From contig NZ_JBBELO010000034.1 in assembly GCF_037404875.1 (NCBI RefSeq), positions 62,001 through 126,000 on the forward strand: 64,000 nucleotides of DNA. Direction: 5' to 3'. The DNA comes from Orlajensenia sp037404875 (lineage in GTDB: Bacteria; Actinomycetota; Actinomycetes; Actinomycetales; Microbacteriaceae). The translations under genes and the position numbers were made by a program. The notes beneath the pieces were generated by a model. That model was not told the origin of the DNA, ran no database searches, and was given only the letters and a program-made list of their open reading frames with translations. This document shows positions 8,512 to 17,161 of the stretch, piece after piece. Within the stretch, counting starts at the first letter, position 1, and every line of letters begins with the position of its first letter.

Positions 8512-9570
8512 GTGAGCGGGGAGGCTGCGGTGACGTTGACGATGGAGAGAACGGCGTCATCGCCCATGGCGCCCATGGCGATACCGGCCGCACGGGGGCC
8601 ACTGAGCCGCGCCCTCGTCGATGTTCTGCAGAACGGCACGGCGGCCGAGGGTCTCGCGGGCGTCGCTCGAAGCGTGCTCGAGCACACCGCGAACACGCTC
8701 GACGACGACGATGTGCAACTGAGCCTGTTCCTGCTCTACGAATTGCACTACGGCGGTATTCTCGGGGTCGATGAGCGCTGGGAGTGGAATCCGTCGCTGC
8801 TGGCCGCCCGAGCGCTGCTCGAGGATGCATTCGAGGCGGATCTGCGCCGCGAAGTGCCGCAACCGCACGCCGAACGCGGCGTTCCCGAGGCCCTGGCCGC
8901 CCTGGTCGAACTCGACGACGGGCCGAGCCTGTCTGCCTTCATCGAGCGCCATGCCACTGTGGAGCAACTACGTGAGGTGCTGGTCAACCGCTCGATCTAC
9001 ACGCTGAAGGAGGCCGATCCGCACAGCTGGGCGATCCCGCGCCTGCACCGCCGGGCGAAGGCCGCCCTCGTCGAGATCCAGGCGGATGAGTACGGCGGCG
9101 GCCGGCCGGAGCGCTTGCACGCCACGATCTTCGGAACCTGCCTGCGGGAGCTCGGTCTGAGCGATCGCTACGGCGCCTACGTCGACAACGTGCGGGCGCC
9201 GGTCTTCGCGTCGATGAACATGATGTCGCTGTTCGGGCTGCACCGCCGCCTGCGCGGCGCGATCGTCGGACACCTGGCGGCGTACGAGATGACCTCCTCC
9301 ATTCCGTGTCGGGCATACGCGAACGGCTTCCGGCGATTGCAGCTGAGTGCCGCGGCATCCGACTACTTCGACGAGCACGTCGAGGCCGATGCGGTGCACG
9401 AGCAGATCGCGGCGCACGACCTCGCCGGCGGATTGGCCGAAGAGGAGCCCGAGCTCGTCGACGACATCCTCTTCGGTGCGGCCGCGTGCCTGAGAATCGA
9501 CGGCCGGGCATGGGGGAGCGTGCTGGAGAGCTTCGAGGCCGGCGAGACCTCGCTTCGGGGGCCGCTGTGA
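8512..9570 (+). CDS. Haem-oxygenase-like di-iron redox protein (iron-containing redox enzyme family)
   Basis: Protein of 352 aa, all-helical by composition. Candidate iron ligands appear in the order expected for haem-oxygenase-like di-iron oxidases: LLYELHYGG (about residue 80), EIQADEYGGG (about 190), and YFDEHVEADAVHEQIAAHD near the C-terminus, the H-x3-D-x2-H pattern of the family. Characterised members of this fold oxidise amino acids, fatty acids or N-hydroxylated substrates; the substrate here is unknown. Its stop codon overlaps the GTG start of the CDGSH gene (GTGA), implying translational coupling and a shared redox job, perhaps electron delivery from the Fe-S protein. The start is set by the leaderless -10 box. 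Confidence 0.8.
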   Translation: MSGEAAVTLTMERTASSPMAPMAIPAARGPLSRALVDVLQNGTAAEGLAGVARSVLEHTANTLDDDDVQLSLFLLYELHYGGILGVDERWEWNPSLLAARALLEDAFEADLRREVPQPHAERGVPEALAALVELDDGPSLSAFIERHATVEQLREVLVNRSIYTLKEADPHSWAIPRLHRRAKAALVEIQADEYGGGRPERLHATIFGTCLRELGLSDRYGAYVDNVRAPVFASMNMMSLFGLHRRLRGAIVGHLAAYEMTSSIPCRAYANGFRRLQLSAAASDYFDEHVEADAVHEQIAAHDLAGGLAEEEPELVDDILFGAAACLRIDGRAWGSVLESFEAGETSLRGPL

Positions 9571-9803
9571 GCACGGTCATCACCGCCTGCCCCAATGGAC
9601 CGCTGCTCGTGCGCGGCGAGATCGCCCTCGTCGACGAGCACGGGGATGCCGTGGCGGCGAACCGGCGTACCGTGGCGCTGTGCCGGTGCGGCGCATCGGC
9701 GCTCCGGCCGTTCTGCGACGGCTCCCACAAGCTGGTCGGCTTCCGCACGGAACCCCCGGCCCGCACTCCTGCGGTGACCTTCGATGGCAGCGACGGAGAC
9801 TGA
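9567..9803 (+). CDS. CDGSH iron-sulfur domain protein
   Basis: Small protein of 78 aa with a complete CDGSH [2Fe-2S] motif, CRCGASALRPFCDGSH, providing three Cys and one His ligands. It overlaps the preceding di-iron protein gene by 4 nt (GTGA), so the two are almost certainly translated together. CDGSH proteins shuttle electrons or clusters; here an electron-transfer partner for the upstream di-iron oxidase is the simplest inference. Confidence 0.9.
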   Translation: MSTVITACPNGPLLVRGEIALVDEHGDAVAANRRTVALCRCGASALRPFCDGSHKLVGFRTEPPARTPAVTFDGSDGD

Positions 9804-9944
9804 GTCTCTGCCCGCACAAATCGTTTGGCCGTTCGTGCAGGTCGGGGAGGAACTCGCCTGATCGCGATCGACAGGACGTTCTCCATGAGAGTCTGGAGCA
9901 CGCAGACCCGGCGCTCCGCCGCGGCGATGGGCGGAAGGTGATCG

Positions 9945-11117
9945 ATGCGCACGGCAGTCATCGGCATCGTCCTGCTCGCAGTGGGAGCGATCGCGGTCGC
10001 CACCGGCATCCTGCCGCTGGCCGAGGCCATCACTCTCTGGGAGCGGGTATGGCCCATCCTGCTCTTCGTTCTCGCGATGACGATCGTGACGGAACTGGCC
10101 GCGGAGGCCGGACTGTTCTCGTGGATCGCCGAGCATGCCACAGTGTGGGCCGGCGGGCGCACGTGGCTGCTCTGGCTCATCGTCGTGGCGCTCGCCGTGC
10201 TCGCGACGGTGTTCCTCTCGCTCGACACCACGGCGGTGCTCATCACGCCGGTCGTCATCATCGCCGCCCGGCACGCGGGCCTGAGCCCACTTCCGTTCGC
10301 GTTCACGACGGTCTGGCTCGCAAACACGGCCTCGCTCCTCTTGCCCGTGTCGAACCTGACCAACCTGCTCGCACAGTCGACCCTGTCGTCCCAGGCCGGC
10401 GGCGCGGTGAGCCCGCTCGCGTTCGCAGCGATGACCTGGCTGCCGGCACTCGTCGCCGTGCTGGTTCCCGTCGTCGCGGTCGGGGTGATGGCACGGCGTG
10501 CGCTCTTCACGCGGTACACGGTCGAGCGGCCCAACAGGGTCAGCGACCCAACACTGCTCATCGCCGCGACCACCGCCGTGGCCGTGCTCATCCCCGGGCT
10601 GGTGTCGGGACTGCCCGTGTGGATGCCGGCGTGCGCGGCCGCAGCCGTGCTTCTCGTCACGTTCGCCATCGCCCGCCCCAGCGTGTTGCGCTTGGGCCTG
10701 GTTCCCGTGCCGTTGCTCCTGCTCGCATCCGGCCTCTTCCTGGTGCTCGAGGCGGCGCACGCGCTCGGACTGGGCCAACTGCTGGCCGAGGTGGCGGGAT
10801 CGGGCGACTCCCCTGCCGCCCTGCTGCAGATGGCCGGAGTCGGCGCGGCGGGAGCAAATGCCGCGAACAACCTGCCGGCCTACCTGGCCCTCGAGCCAAC
10901 GGCAGACACCCCTCGGCGACTCATCGCCCTGCTCATCGGGGTCAACGCCGGACCGCTGATCACGCCGTGGGCATCGCTGGCGACGCTGCTCTGGCACCAG
11001 CGTCTGGTCGCCATGGACGTGCAGATCAGCTGGCGCCGCTTCGCACTCGCCGGCCTGGTCGTCGCCCCGCTCACCGTCGGAGCGGCCACCCTGGCCCTCG
11101 CCCTCGCCCTCGTCTGA
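9945..11117 (+). CDS. ArsB/SLC13-type membrane transporter
   Basis: Protein of 390 aa with roughly ten to eleven hydrophobic segments. The region SLDTTAVLITPVVIIAAR, then FTTVWLANTASLLLPVSNLT, resembles the conserved re-entrant loops of the ArsB/NhaD/divalent anion:Na+ symporter (IT) superfamily. A matching C-terminal half has GANAANNLPAYLAL. No arsR, arsC or other metalloid gene is nearby, so arsenite export is not supported; an anion or Na+/H+ transport role is equally possible. The ATG follows GGAAGGTG at usable spacing. The 140-bp gap before it holds no gene. Confidence 0.75.
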   Translation: MRTAVIGIVLLAVGAIAVATGILPLAEAITLWERVWPILLFVLAMTIVTELAAEAGLFSWIAEHATVWAGGRTWLLWLIVVALAVLATVFLSLDTTAVLITPVVIIAARHAGLSPLPFAFTTVWLANTASLLLPVSNLTNLLAQSTLSSQAGGAVSPLAFAAMTWLPALVAVLVPVVAVGVMARRALFTRYTVERPNRVSDPTLLIAATTAVAVLIPGLVSGLPVWMPACAAAAVLLVTFAIARPSVLRLGLVPVPLLLLASGLFLVLEAAHALGLGQLLAEVAGSGDSPAALLQMAGVGAAGANAANNLPAYLALEPTADTPRRLIALLIGVNAGPLITPWASLATLLWHQRLVAMDVQISWRRFALAGLVVAPLTVGAATLALALALV

Positions 11118-11264
11118 CGGCCGCCCCGCATCCGGTGCCCAGAGGTCCGGGTGCATCGCGAGAAGGTGCGCTTTCTTAACGCCGGGAATCCGCCGCGTCA
11201 ACCGCCTCGCGTGGTCGGAGGGCACTTTCTACGCTGAATATCCGACGATTCTGAGGCGGTTACC

Positions 11265-12374
11265 ATGGCACGCGACACCACCGAGGTGCACAAGAACGGG
11301 GCACCGGCTCCCGATGACGACCGCAAGCCCGATTCGCCGACCGAGGTGACGAAGCGATCGTGGGTCTACGTATTGCGGAAGAGCTACCGCGAATTCGTTT
11401 CGGACCAGTGCTTCGACATCGCCGCCTCGCTCACCTACTACGCCGTGCTCGCCCTCTTTCCGGCACTCCTGGCGATCACGTCCCTGCTCGGCGTGTTCGG
11501 TCAGGGCAAGGCGGCTGTTCGCTCACTGCTCAGCACGGTGCAGGGAGTCGTGCCGGCCGATGTGCTCTCCACCGTGCGCAAGCCACTCGAACAGTTCTCC
11601 TCGTCGCCGTCGGCCGGGTGGGCGCTCGTGTTCGGAATCGTGCTGGCGATCTGGTCGGCATCCGGATACGTCGGGGCCTTCAGCCGCGCCATGAACCGCA
11701 TCTACGAGATCGCCGAGGGCCGGCCGTTCTGGAAGCTGCGGCCGATGCAGCTTCTCGTCACGATCGTCGCGATCGTTCTCATTCTCGTCATGGCGGCGAT
11801 CCTCATCATCTCGGGCCCCGTGACGGATGCCGTCGGCGATGCCCTCGGTCTGGGGCCGGCGGTCAAGCTGATCTGGTCGATTCTCAAGTGGCCGCTGCTG
11901 TTGTTTCTGCTCATCCTCATCGTCGCCGTGCTGTACTACGCCACGCCGAACGCCAAGCAGCCGAAGTTCCGCTGGATGAGCCTCGGGGCGGTCATCGCAC
12001 TCGTCGTGCTCGCCATCGCCTCGCTCGGATTCGGCCTCTACGTCGCCAACTTCTCCAACTACGAGCGCACGTACGGATCGTTCGCGGGCATCATCGTCTT
12101 CCTGCTCTGGCTCTGGATCGCCAACCTTGCGTTGCTGTTCGGTGCAGAGTTCGACGCGGAGATGGAGCGCGGGCGCCAGCTGCAGGCGGGAATCGCCGCG
12201 GAGGAGGACATCCAGCTGCCGCCGCGTGACACGCGCAAGAGCGAGAAGGCCGCCAAGCAGGAGGAGAAGGACATCGAGGAGGGCCGCCGCATCCGCGAGA
12301 GCCACGGCGATGCGGACTCCGACAAGGATGAGGCGGATTCGAAGACCGAGACGAAGCGCAACCGCGATCGCTGA
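11265..12374 (+). CDS. YihY/virulence factor BrkB family membrane protein
   Basis: Protein of 369 aa. The family hallmark SLTYYAVLALFPALLAI lies near residues 55-71, followed by five further membrane segments including LWIANLALLFGAEFDAEMERGRQ at the end of the membrane domain. The last 70 residues are highly charged and probably cytoplasmic and disordered (repeated Lys/Glu/Asp). Function of the family is not firmly established; the old ribonuclease BN name is a misassignment. ATG is preceded by GAGGCGG, and TACGCT at 11230-11235 is a possible -10. A strong hairpin follows the stop codon. Confidence 0.87.
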   Translation: MARDTTEVHKNGAPAPDDDRKPDSPTEVTKRSWVYVLRKSYREFVSDQCFDIAASLTYYAVLALFPALLAITSLLGVFGQGKAAVRSLLSTVQGVVPADVLSTVRKPLEQFSSSPSAGWALVFGIVLAIWSASGYVGAFSRAMNRIYEIAEGRPFWKLRPMQLLVTIVAIVLILVMAAILIISGPVTDAVGDALGLGPAVKLIWSILKWPLLLFLLILIVAVLYYATPNAKQPKFRWMSLGAVIALVVLAIASLGFGLYVANFSNYERTYGSFAGIIVFLLWLWIANLALLFGAEFDAEMERGRQLQAGIAAEEDIQLPPRDTRKSEKAAKQEEKDIEEGRRIRESHGDADSDKDEADSKTETKRNRDR

Positions 12375-12379
12375 GCCCT

Positions 12380-12416
12380 CGCCCGGCTGCCGCCCATCCG
12401 GGTCGGCAGCCGGGCG
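12380..12416 (+). terminator. Intrinsic-type hairpin after the YihY gene
   Basis: Perfect 13-bp inverted repeat (CGCCCGGCTGCCG with its complement) around an 11-nt loop, 6 nt after the stop codon and followed by a short CTTT run. Confidence 0.75.
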
Positions 12417-12457
12417 CTTTCACCGTTCTCGGCGCCCGAGTCGGGGCCGTTCGTGTT

Positions 12458-12479
12458 GGTCACCACTTCGGTGCTGACC
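12458..12479 (-). terminator. Hairpin with TTCG tetraloop after the adhesin gene
   Basis: GGTCA and CAC pair with GTG and TGACC around a TTCG tetraloop, with one mismatch, about 30 nt beyond the adhesin stop codon on the minus strand. There is no clear U tract, so this is only a probable terminator. Confidence 0.4.
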
Positions 12480-12507
12480 GTATAGGGGTCCGAACCTCCT
12501 CGGCCGA

Positions 12508-14700
12508 TCAGCGCCGAGCGGGGCGGCGTGCTGCGCGACCAACAACGGTCACGACGCCTGCCAGAAGCATCAACCCGGCGATGATCAGGGCGGGCACGGC
12601 ATCGATCCCCGTCGATGCGAGATCCGAGGTAGAGGCCGGTCCCGGTGCCGGTGCCGGTGCCGGTGTCGGAGTCGGAGACGGAGTCGGGGATGGCGTCTCC
12701 GCCAGAGCAGGGTTCGTCAGCGTCACCGCGACATCCGTTGCGTCGCCGATGACGAGTTGTGCGCTGTTGCCGCTGACGGTGACTCCCTCTCCACTGAACA
12801 CGGGGGTGCCCCAGGTCACGCCGGGAACGGCTGGAGGTGTCTCTTCCGCGAGGGTGACGACGGTGCCCTGCGGCAGTCTGCTGAAGTCTGCGCTGCTGCC
12901 GGGAGTGAGTGCGAGGGTGCCGTCGACGGGTATCCCGTTGAGCACGTAGGAGTAGTCGACGGCGAAGGTGGTGCTCGCCGGCACGAGGTCGGCGGCGTTT
13001 CCGGTGATCGATTTCCTCAGCGTGGCATCGCCGAATACGCGTGCGGCCGGGTTCGACAGGGCGACCGTGACATCGCTGGTTGTGTCGATCGTGAATTGGG
13101 CGGTGTTCCCGTTGGCGGTGACGCCGTCTCCGCTGAAGGTGGGAGTTCCCCACACCATGCCGTTGATCGGGGGCGGGGCCCCTTCGGTGAGGGTGACGAC
13201 GGTGCCGTCGGGCAGCCCGGTCAAGCCTGTGCTTCCGTCCGGAGTCAGGGACATCACCCCGGTCACGGCTGATCCATCGCGGACGAAGGAGTAACCGATG
13301 GTGAATTCCGTGTCAGGCGGCACCAAGTCTGCGGCGTTTCCTGTGACGCTCTTGTTCACGGTGAAGTTGCCGAGTGATGTGGTGACGGGATTCGTCAGGC
13401 TCACGGCGATGCTCGTCTGATTGCCGATGACGAACTGTGCGCTCGTTCCGGCGGCGGTGAGGCTGTCCCCAGCGAACAGCGGTGCACCCCAGCTCAATCC
13501 GGGCACGGGTGGAGGTCCGCGTTCGGTGAGTGTGACGAGAGTTCCTTCCGGAAGACCGGTCAATCCGGATGCGACTCCCGGGGTGAGCGTCAAGGTTCCG
13601 CTGACCGGCGCGTCATCGAGCGTATAGGAGTAGTCGACGGTGAACGCCGTTGTCGGTGGCACCAGTGCGGCGGCGTCTCCCGAGATGGATTTGGTCATGG
13701 TGAAGCCTCCGAAGCCGTCGCCGTCTCCTGTTCCACCGCCTCCTTGGTAGGTGAAGGTCGAGTCGGAGGTCCAGAACGAGGAGCCGGTGATGGTGTTGCC
13801 GAAGCTGTCGCCGATTTCCACTCCAGGCGGAAGCACGGTGAAGTAGGTGATCAGGTAGGTCGAATTCGTCGCGATCGAGGCGTGGATGGCGATCGTGAAT
13901 GTCGAGTTCGCGGCGTCATCCGTCACCGTGAAATCGGTGCCTGGTGTCAGGACTCGGATGTCGGCTGGGTTGATGTTCCCATCGTTCCAACTCGAGTTCG
14001 GAATGTAGCCGATCTGGGTGGTGGGTGGCACGAAGGTGAGGCCGGGATCGTAGGTGTCGACGAGTGTCAGGGACTGGCCGACGAGGTTGTCGCTGGGAAC
14101 CCAGACACTCCATCCGATTGCGGTGCCGTCCGAAGACAGCTCTCCGCGTTTGCTGGGCTGCACAGGAACCGGGTAATCAGGTGCTGGCCCGATGCCGGAA
14201 GTGGGGACGACGATCGTCGTTCCTCCGCCTGTCGTGAATGTGAGCGTTGTCTCGGTGGACTCTTGTTGCGCCTTCGCCCAGAAAGTGAGGGTTCCCTCGA
14301 CGTCGATGTGCGTGTCGACGTAATCGCCGAGCGTGCAGACGATCGACGGCTGGGTCACCACACAGGAGCCCACGACCGACTGATCGTCGGGGTCGAGCAG
14401 GTCGAACGTCGTCGCGAGACCGGTCAGGAGGGGACTCGTTGGCAGATTCAGACTGAAGGTATCGCCGGACCGTGCCGTGCTGGGGACGGCCCACGTCGCG
14501 GACAGTTCCAACGTGTCACCGACGGCGATGTCTCCGGAAGGTTGGACGATCGTCACGCTCGTGATCGCATCCAACTCCGCAGCCGATGCCGGCGCTTCGG
14601 TCGTCGTCGCGACGGACACCCCTAAGAGCGCACCCAGTATCAACGTCGGGAGTCGAAAGCCCTTCCGAGACGTTCCTGCTGCGCGGCTCCTTTGCACCAC
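12508..14700 (-). CDS. LASTG-anchored adhesin-like surface protein with three DUF5979-type repeats
   Basis: Protein of 730 aa. N-terminal signal peptide (about 1-40, ending ASAAELD). An Ig-like adhesion region follows (about 45-330), with the beta-rich style of fibrinogen-binding/SpaA-like domains. Next come three repeats of about 113 aa starting near residues 333, 447 and 560, each opening with a K-S-[IV]-[ST]-G-[DN]-A-A motif and ending in T-N-P or S-N-P. A Pro/Thr/Ala linker follows. The C-terminus has the sorting signal LASTG near residue 693, a hydrophobic helix and an Arg-rich tail. LAXTG is the signal of class E sortases in actinobacteria; no sortase gene is in the window. The GTG start is supported by a leaderless -10 box. 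Confidence 0.85.
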   Translation of the reverse strand: MVQRSRAAGTSRKGFRLPTLILGALLGVSVATTTEAPASAAELDAITSVTIVQPSGDIAVGDTLELSATWAVPSTARSGDTFSLNLPTSPLLTGLATTFDLLDPDDQSVVGSCVVTQPSIVCTLGDYVDTHIDVEGTLTFWAKAQQESTETTLTFTTGGGTTIVVPTSGIGPAPDYPVPVQPSKRGELSSDGTAIGWSVWVPSDNLVGQSLTLVDTYDPGLTFVPPTTQIGYIPNSSWNDGNINPADIRVLTPGTDFTVTDDAANSTFTIAIHASIATNSTYLITYFTVLPPGVEIGDSFGNTITGSSFWTSDSTFTYQGGGGTGDGDGFGGFTMTKSISGDAAALVPPTTAFTVDYSYTLDDAPVSGTLTLTPGVASGLTGLPEGTLVTLTERGPPPVPGLSWGAPLFAGDSLTAAGTSAQFVIGNQTSIAVSLTNPVTTSLGNFTVNKSVTGNAADLVPPDTEFTIGYSFVRDGSAVTGVMSLTPDGSTGLTGLPDGTVVTLTEGAPPPINGMVWGTPTFSGDGVTANGNTAQFTIDTTSDVTVALSNPAARVFGDATLRKSITGNAADLVPASTTFAVDYSYVLNGIPVDGTLALTPGSSADFSRLPQGTVVTLAEETPPAVPGVTWGTPVFSGEGVTVSGNSAQLVIGDATDVAVTLTNPALAETPSPTPSPTPTPAPAPAPGPASTSDLASTGIDAVPALIIAGLMLLAGVVTVVGRAARRPARR

Positions 14701-14706
14701 ACGCCA

Positions 14707-14712
14707 AAACTA
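14707..14712 (-). promoter_or_regulatory. -10 box TAGTTT, leaderless start of the adhesin gene
   Basis: Read on the minus strand, TAGTTT is followed by TGGCGT (6 nt) and then the GTG at 14700. No ribosome binding site precedes this start. Confidence 0.6.
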
Positions 14713-14832
14713 CGCCGATAAGGGCATTCGAGTGAAGAGGAGTGAGAGGCGTAACCGGCTGTGACACCCTCGCTCCAGCGATTTCAATGACGCGATGTCT
14801 GACAAGTGCGAACCGGTTAGTCAACGGTGAGT

Positions 14833-14862
14833 TTGGCCGAAAACCAAAGAGCGGGGTAGTCT
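14833..14862 (+). promoter_or_regulatory. Promoter of tRNA-Gly
   Basis: A TTGGCC -35 (14833-14838) is separated by 18 bp from TAGTCT (14857-14862). Transcription would start about 40 nt upstream of the tRNA. Confidence 0.5.
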
Positions 14863-14907
14863 GGCCCCGGCCTTAGTTCCCAGTGTTCTTCCCGGATTCC
14901 GGGCCTC

Positions 14908-14978
14908 GCGGATGTAGTTCAATGGCAGAACTTCAGCTTCCCAAGCTGATAGCGCGGGTTCGATTCCCGTCATCCGCT
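14908..14978 (+). tRNA. tRNA-Gly, anticodon CCC
   Basis: A full cloverleaf can be drawn. The acceptor stem is GCGGATG with CATCCGC. The D-stem is GTTC/GAAC. The anticodon stem TCAGC/GCTGA encloses loop TTCCCAA, so the anticodon is CCC. The T-stem is GCGGG/CCCGT with loop TTCGATT. The discriminator base is T and CCA is not encoded. It sits alone between the adhesin promoter and the galactoside locus. Confidence 0.93.
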
Positions 14979-14991
14979 CTCACCCTGGCAG

Positions 14992-15005
14992 TCGAACCGG
15001 TTCGA
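14992..15005. promoter_or_regulatory. Perfect 14-bp palindrome TCGAACCGGTTCGA
   Basis: Lies 14 nt after the tRNA. Related ACCGGTT cores occur at about 14810 and 15041. AACCGGTT-like cores are common in LacI-family operators, but no gene starts directly beside this one, so it could also act as a terminator element. The wider stretch 14701-15060 holds only promoters, the tRNA and these sites. Confidence 0.3.
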
Positions 15006-15060
15006 TCATGACCGGCTCCGTCCACGCCGTCCCGGACCGGTTCCACGCTGTGCAGGCGAC

Positions 15061-17013
15061 TCAGCCGCGGCGGCTCTCCTTCACGGTGGAGATTCGCACG
15101 TAGTCGAACTCCGCCGTCAGATGCAGCGCGGCATCCTGCAGCCCGTAGGCGACGAGGGCGATGCGCACGTCGGTCCCGAGGCCGTGGGTCCAGGTGCCGC
15201 CCTTCACCCAGCTCTGCCCGTCACGGCTCGTGTAGGCGGTGTACGCGTCGGTGTCTCCGCCGGCTTCGTGGCGCTCGGAGCCGGTGAGGCGTCGGGCCAC
15301 GATGCGCAGGTAGGTCCAGTCGTCGCCGGGAGGGCCGACCACCGTGTTGCCGTAGCGCGCCCAGCCCTCGGGAGCAACCGAGATCTCCTTCGCGTACTCC
15401 GTCTGCCGGGTGTTCCAGATGGCCGTCTCAGTGAGCTTCACGTAGTCGTCGTCGTTGGCGTAGACGAGGATGCCGGCCTGGGCGTAGTTGAAGCAGCATC
15501 CGCCGGGCACGTTCAGGCGCACCTTCGCCTCGACAACGAAATCTCCGCGGGGAGCATCACGCAGCAGCACCGCTGCGCTGTCGGCATCGACATAGAGGTC
15601 CCCGGCCTGGATCGGCAGGCGCAGTACGCCGTCGGCGAGGGTCGCCGTCGGCGCGATGTCGCTGCGCTGCCACGTCCACGCCGCATTGAGCGTCGGGCCG
15701 CTGAACTCGTCGGAGTACCTCTCGAGCAGGCGCTTCGGCTCCTGTACCGAGACCGGCCGGTAGCGGTGACGGGAAACCTGCCCGGGCTGTCCAGCGGGAG
15801 CCGGCTCCCGGTCGTCGGATGCGCCTGCGCCCCCGTTCACGGTCGGCCAGCCGCCGACCCAGTCGATGCCGTCGATCAGGGCGGGGCGCTTGGTGAACCC
15901 GGTCTGGAAGGCGAAGAACGGGTCGCGCTGGTCGACGGCGTGATAGATCGTCCACCACTCACCGTTCGCGTCCTGGAAGACGGTGTTGTGGCCGGTTCCT
16001 ACCCAGCGGTTGCCGTTCATCGTGAGGAAGGGCGTTCCCCCGGTGTTCTCCGCCGTGAGCGCGACGCCATCCCGGTCCACGAACGGTCCCAGCGGATCGG
16101 TCGAGCGGCCGACGAAGACGCTGTACCCGGTGAGAGCACCGTTGCAGCAGTTTGTCGCAGACGCGAACAGGTAGTAGTAGCCGTCCTTCTGAACGACGTT
16201 GGCGCCCTCGTACTTGTTGTCGATCGCGACCATGGTGGCTGCGGCGGTGTCGGCGGTTGCTCCGTCCGCGGTCAGGTGGAGCGCCGTTCCGTAGATGCCG
16301 CCGAAGTAGCTGCCGTAGTAGAGGATGCCCGCGTCGGCGACGGTGTCGCCGAGCACATCGGGGTCGTAGGTCCAGAGAAAGTCGCAGCCGGGGCTGTTCT
16401 GTCGGGGCGCGACGACCGGGGTGTCAGAGAACGTCCACGGGCCGGTCGGTTCGGCACTCGTCGCGACGCCGATGGCGCTGTCGCTGGCGCATCCCTCGAC
16501 ACCGCTGACCGCGCTCGCCGTGTCGGTCACGACGACGAACAGGTAGTACTGATCGAAGGTGCTCGAGTAGACCACCTCGGGCGCCCAGAGTGCTGCGCCC
16601 GGTTCGGCCCAACTCGGCAGCGCCGTGGCCGCATCACCGACGTACGTCCACTCGACGAGGTTCCTCGAGACCATGGTGGGCACGCGGTGGAACACCGGCG
16701 CACCACTCGCATCCACGTCCTCATCGTTCAGCGGATCGGTCGTGCAGTACAGGTACCAGTTCGTGTCGCCTGGCCGTTGTCCGCGCAGCACTGTGGGGTC
16801 TGCGCAACTCTCGACCACCCCGTCGCCCGGCACGACCGGCTTCAGGGGATTGCTGTAGCTTCCCGGATTGCGACCGCCTCGGTCGGCGGATGCTGCAGCG
16901 GGTGCCTGATCGGTGCCGTCGTCGGCCGCTGCCAGACCGGAGGGTGCGCCGATCGCGAGTAACGACGCGACGGCGACGATGGCCGACATCCGGATGCGGT
17001 GAGACGTCTTCAT
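15061..17013 (-). CDS. Secreted GH43-family glycoside hydrolase
   Basis: Protein of 650 aa with a signal peptide (about 1-30). The five-bladed propeller carries the GH43 catalytic triad: Asp72 in ESCADPTVLRG (base), the YDPDVLGD region near 217 (pKa modulator) and Glu269 in NKYEGANVV (acid). The C-terminal 220 residues (from DEFSGPTLNAAW) form a concanavalin-like beta-sandwich. Activity is likely on arabinose- or galactose-containing side chains of plant polysaccharide; exact specificity cannot be read from sequence. It follows the GH36 gene in the same direction after a 148-bp gap with a hairpin, so it may be transcribed with the operon or separately. The ATG has AGAGGAG 8 nt upstream. Confidence 0.85.
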   Translation of the reverse strand: MKTSHRIRMSAIVAVASLLAIGAPSGLAAADDGTDQAPAAASADRGGRNPGSYSNPLKPVVPGDGVVESCADPTVLRGQRPGDTNWYLYCTTDPLNDEDVDASGAPVFHRVPTMVSRNLVEWTYVGDAATALPSWAEPGAALWAPEVVYSSTFDQYYLFVVVTDTASAVSGVEGCASDSAIGVATSAEPTGPWTFSDTPVVAPRQNSPGCDFLWTYDPDVLGDTVADAGILYYGSYFGGIYGTALHLTADGATADTAAATMVAIDNKYEGANVVQKDGYYYLFASATNCCNGALTGYSVFVGRSTDPLGPFVDRDGVALTAENTGGTPFLTMNGNRWVGTGHNTVFQDANGEWWTIYHAVDQRDPFFAFQTGFTKRPALIDGIDWVGGWPTVNGGAGASDDREPAPAGQPGQVSRHRYRPVSVQEPKRLLERYSDEFSGPTLNAAWTWQRSDIAPTATLADGVLRLPIQAGDLYVDADSAAVLLRDAPRGDFVVEAKVRLNVPGGCCFNYAQAGILVYANDDDYVKLTETAIWNTRQTEYAKEISVAPEGWARYGNTVVGPPGDDWTYLRIVARRLTGSERHEAGGDTDAYTAYTSRDGQSWVKGGTWTHGLGTDVRIALVAYGLQDAALHLTAEFDYVRISTVKESRRG

Positions 17014-17127
17014 CGACAGGCTCCTCTACGGTGCACGGGCCGTCGTGCCTGCCGCACCTTCGACGGAGGACACCGGCGGCCTCGCTCTCACGGTAGACCC
17101 GGCATCCGGTGCGATGAGAAGGGGCTT

Positions 17128-17150
17128 GCGCACGCACGAATGACGTGCGC
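17128..17150 (-). terminator. Hairpin between GH36 and GH43 genes
   Basis: GCGCACG and CGTGCGC pair around a 9-nt loop, 11 nt after the GH36 stop codon. It could be a partial terminator that lowers GH43 expression relative to the rest of the operon. Confidence 0.45.
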
Positions 17151-17161
17151 TGTTCCTGCCG

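Noticed and set aside
9945..11117. Arsenic resistance operon
   Set aside because: The permease is only distantly ArsB-like and no arsR, arsC or other metalloid gene is adjacent.
11265..12374. Ribonuclease BN
   Set aside because: YihY was once called RNase BN, but the protein is an integral membrane protein and the enzyme is encoded by an unrelated gene.
14908..14978. tRNA-Gly as an attachment site for an island carrying the galactoside locus
   Set aside because: No second copy of the tRNA 3' end, no integrase, and base composition of the locus matches its surroundings.
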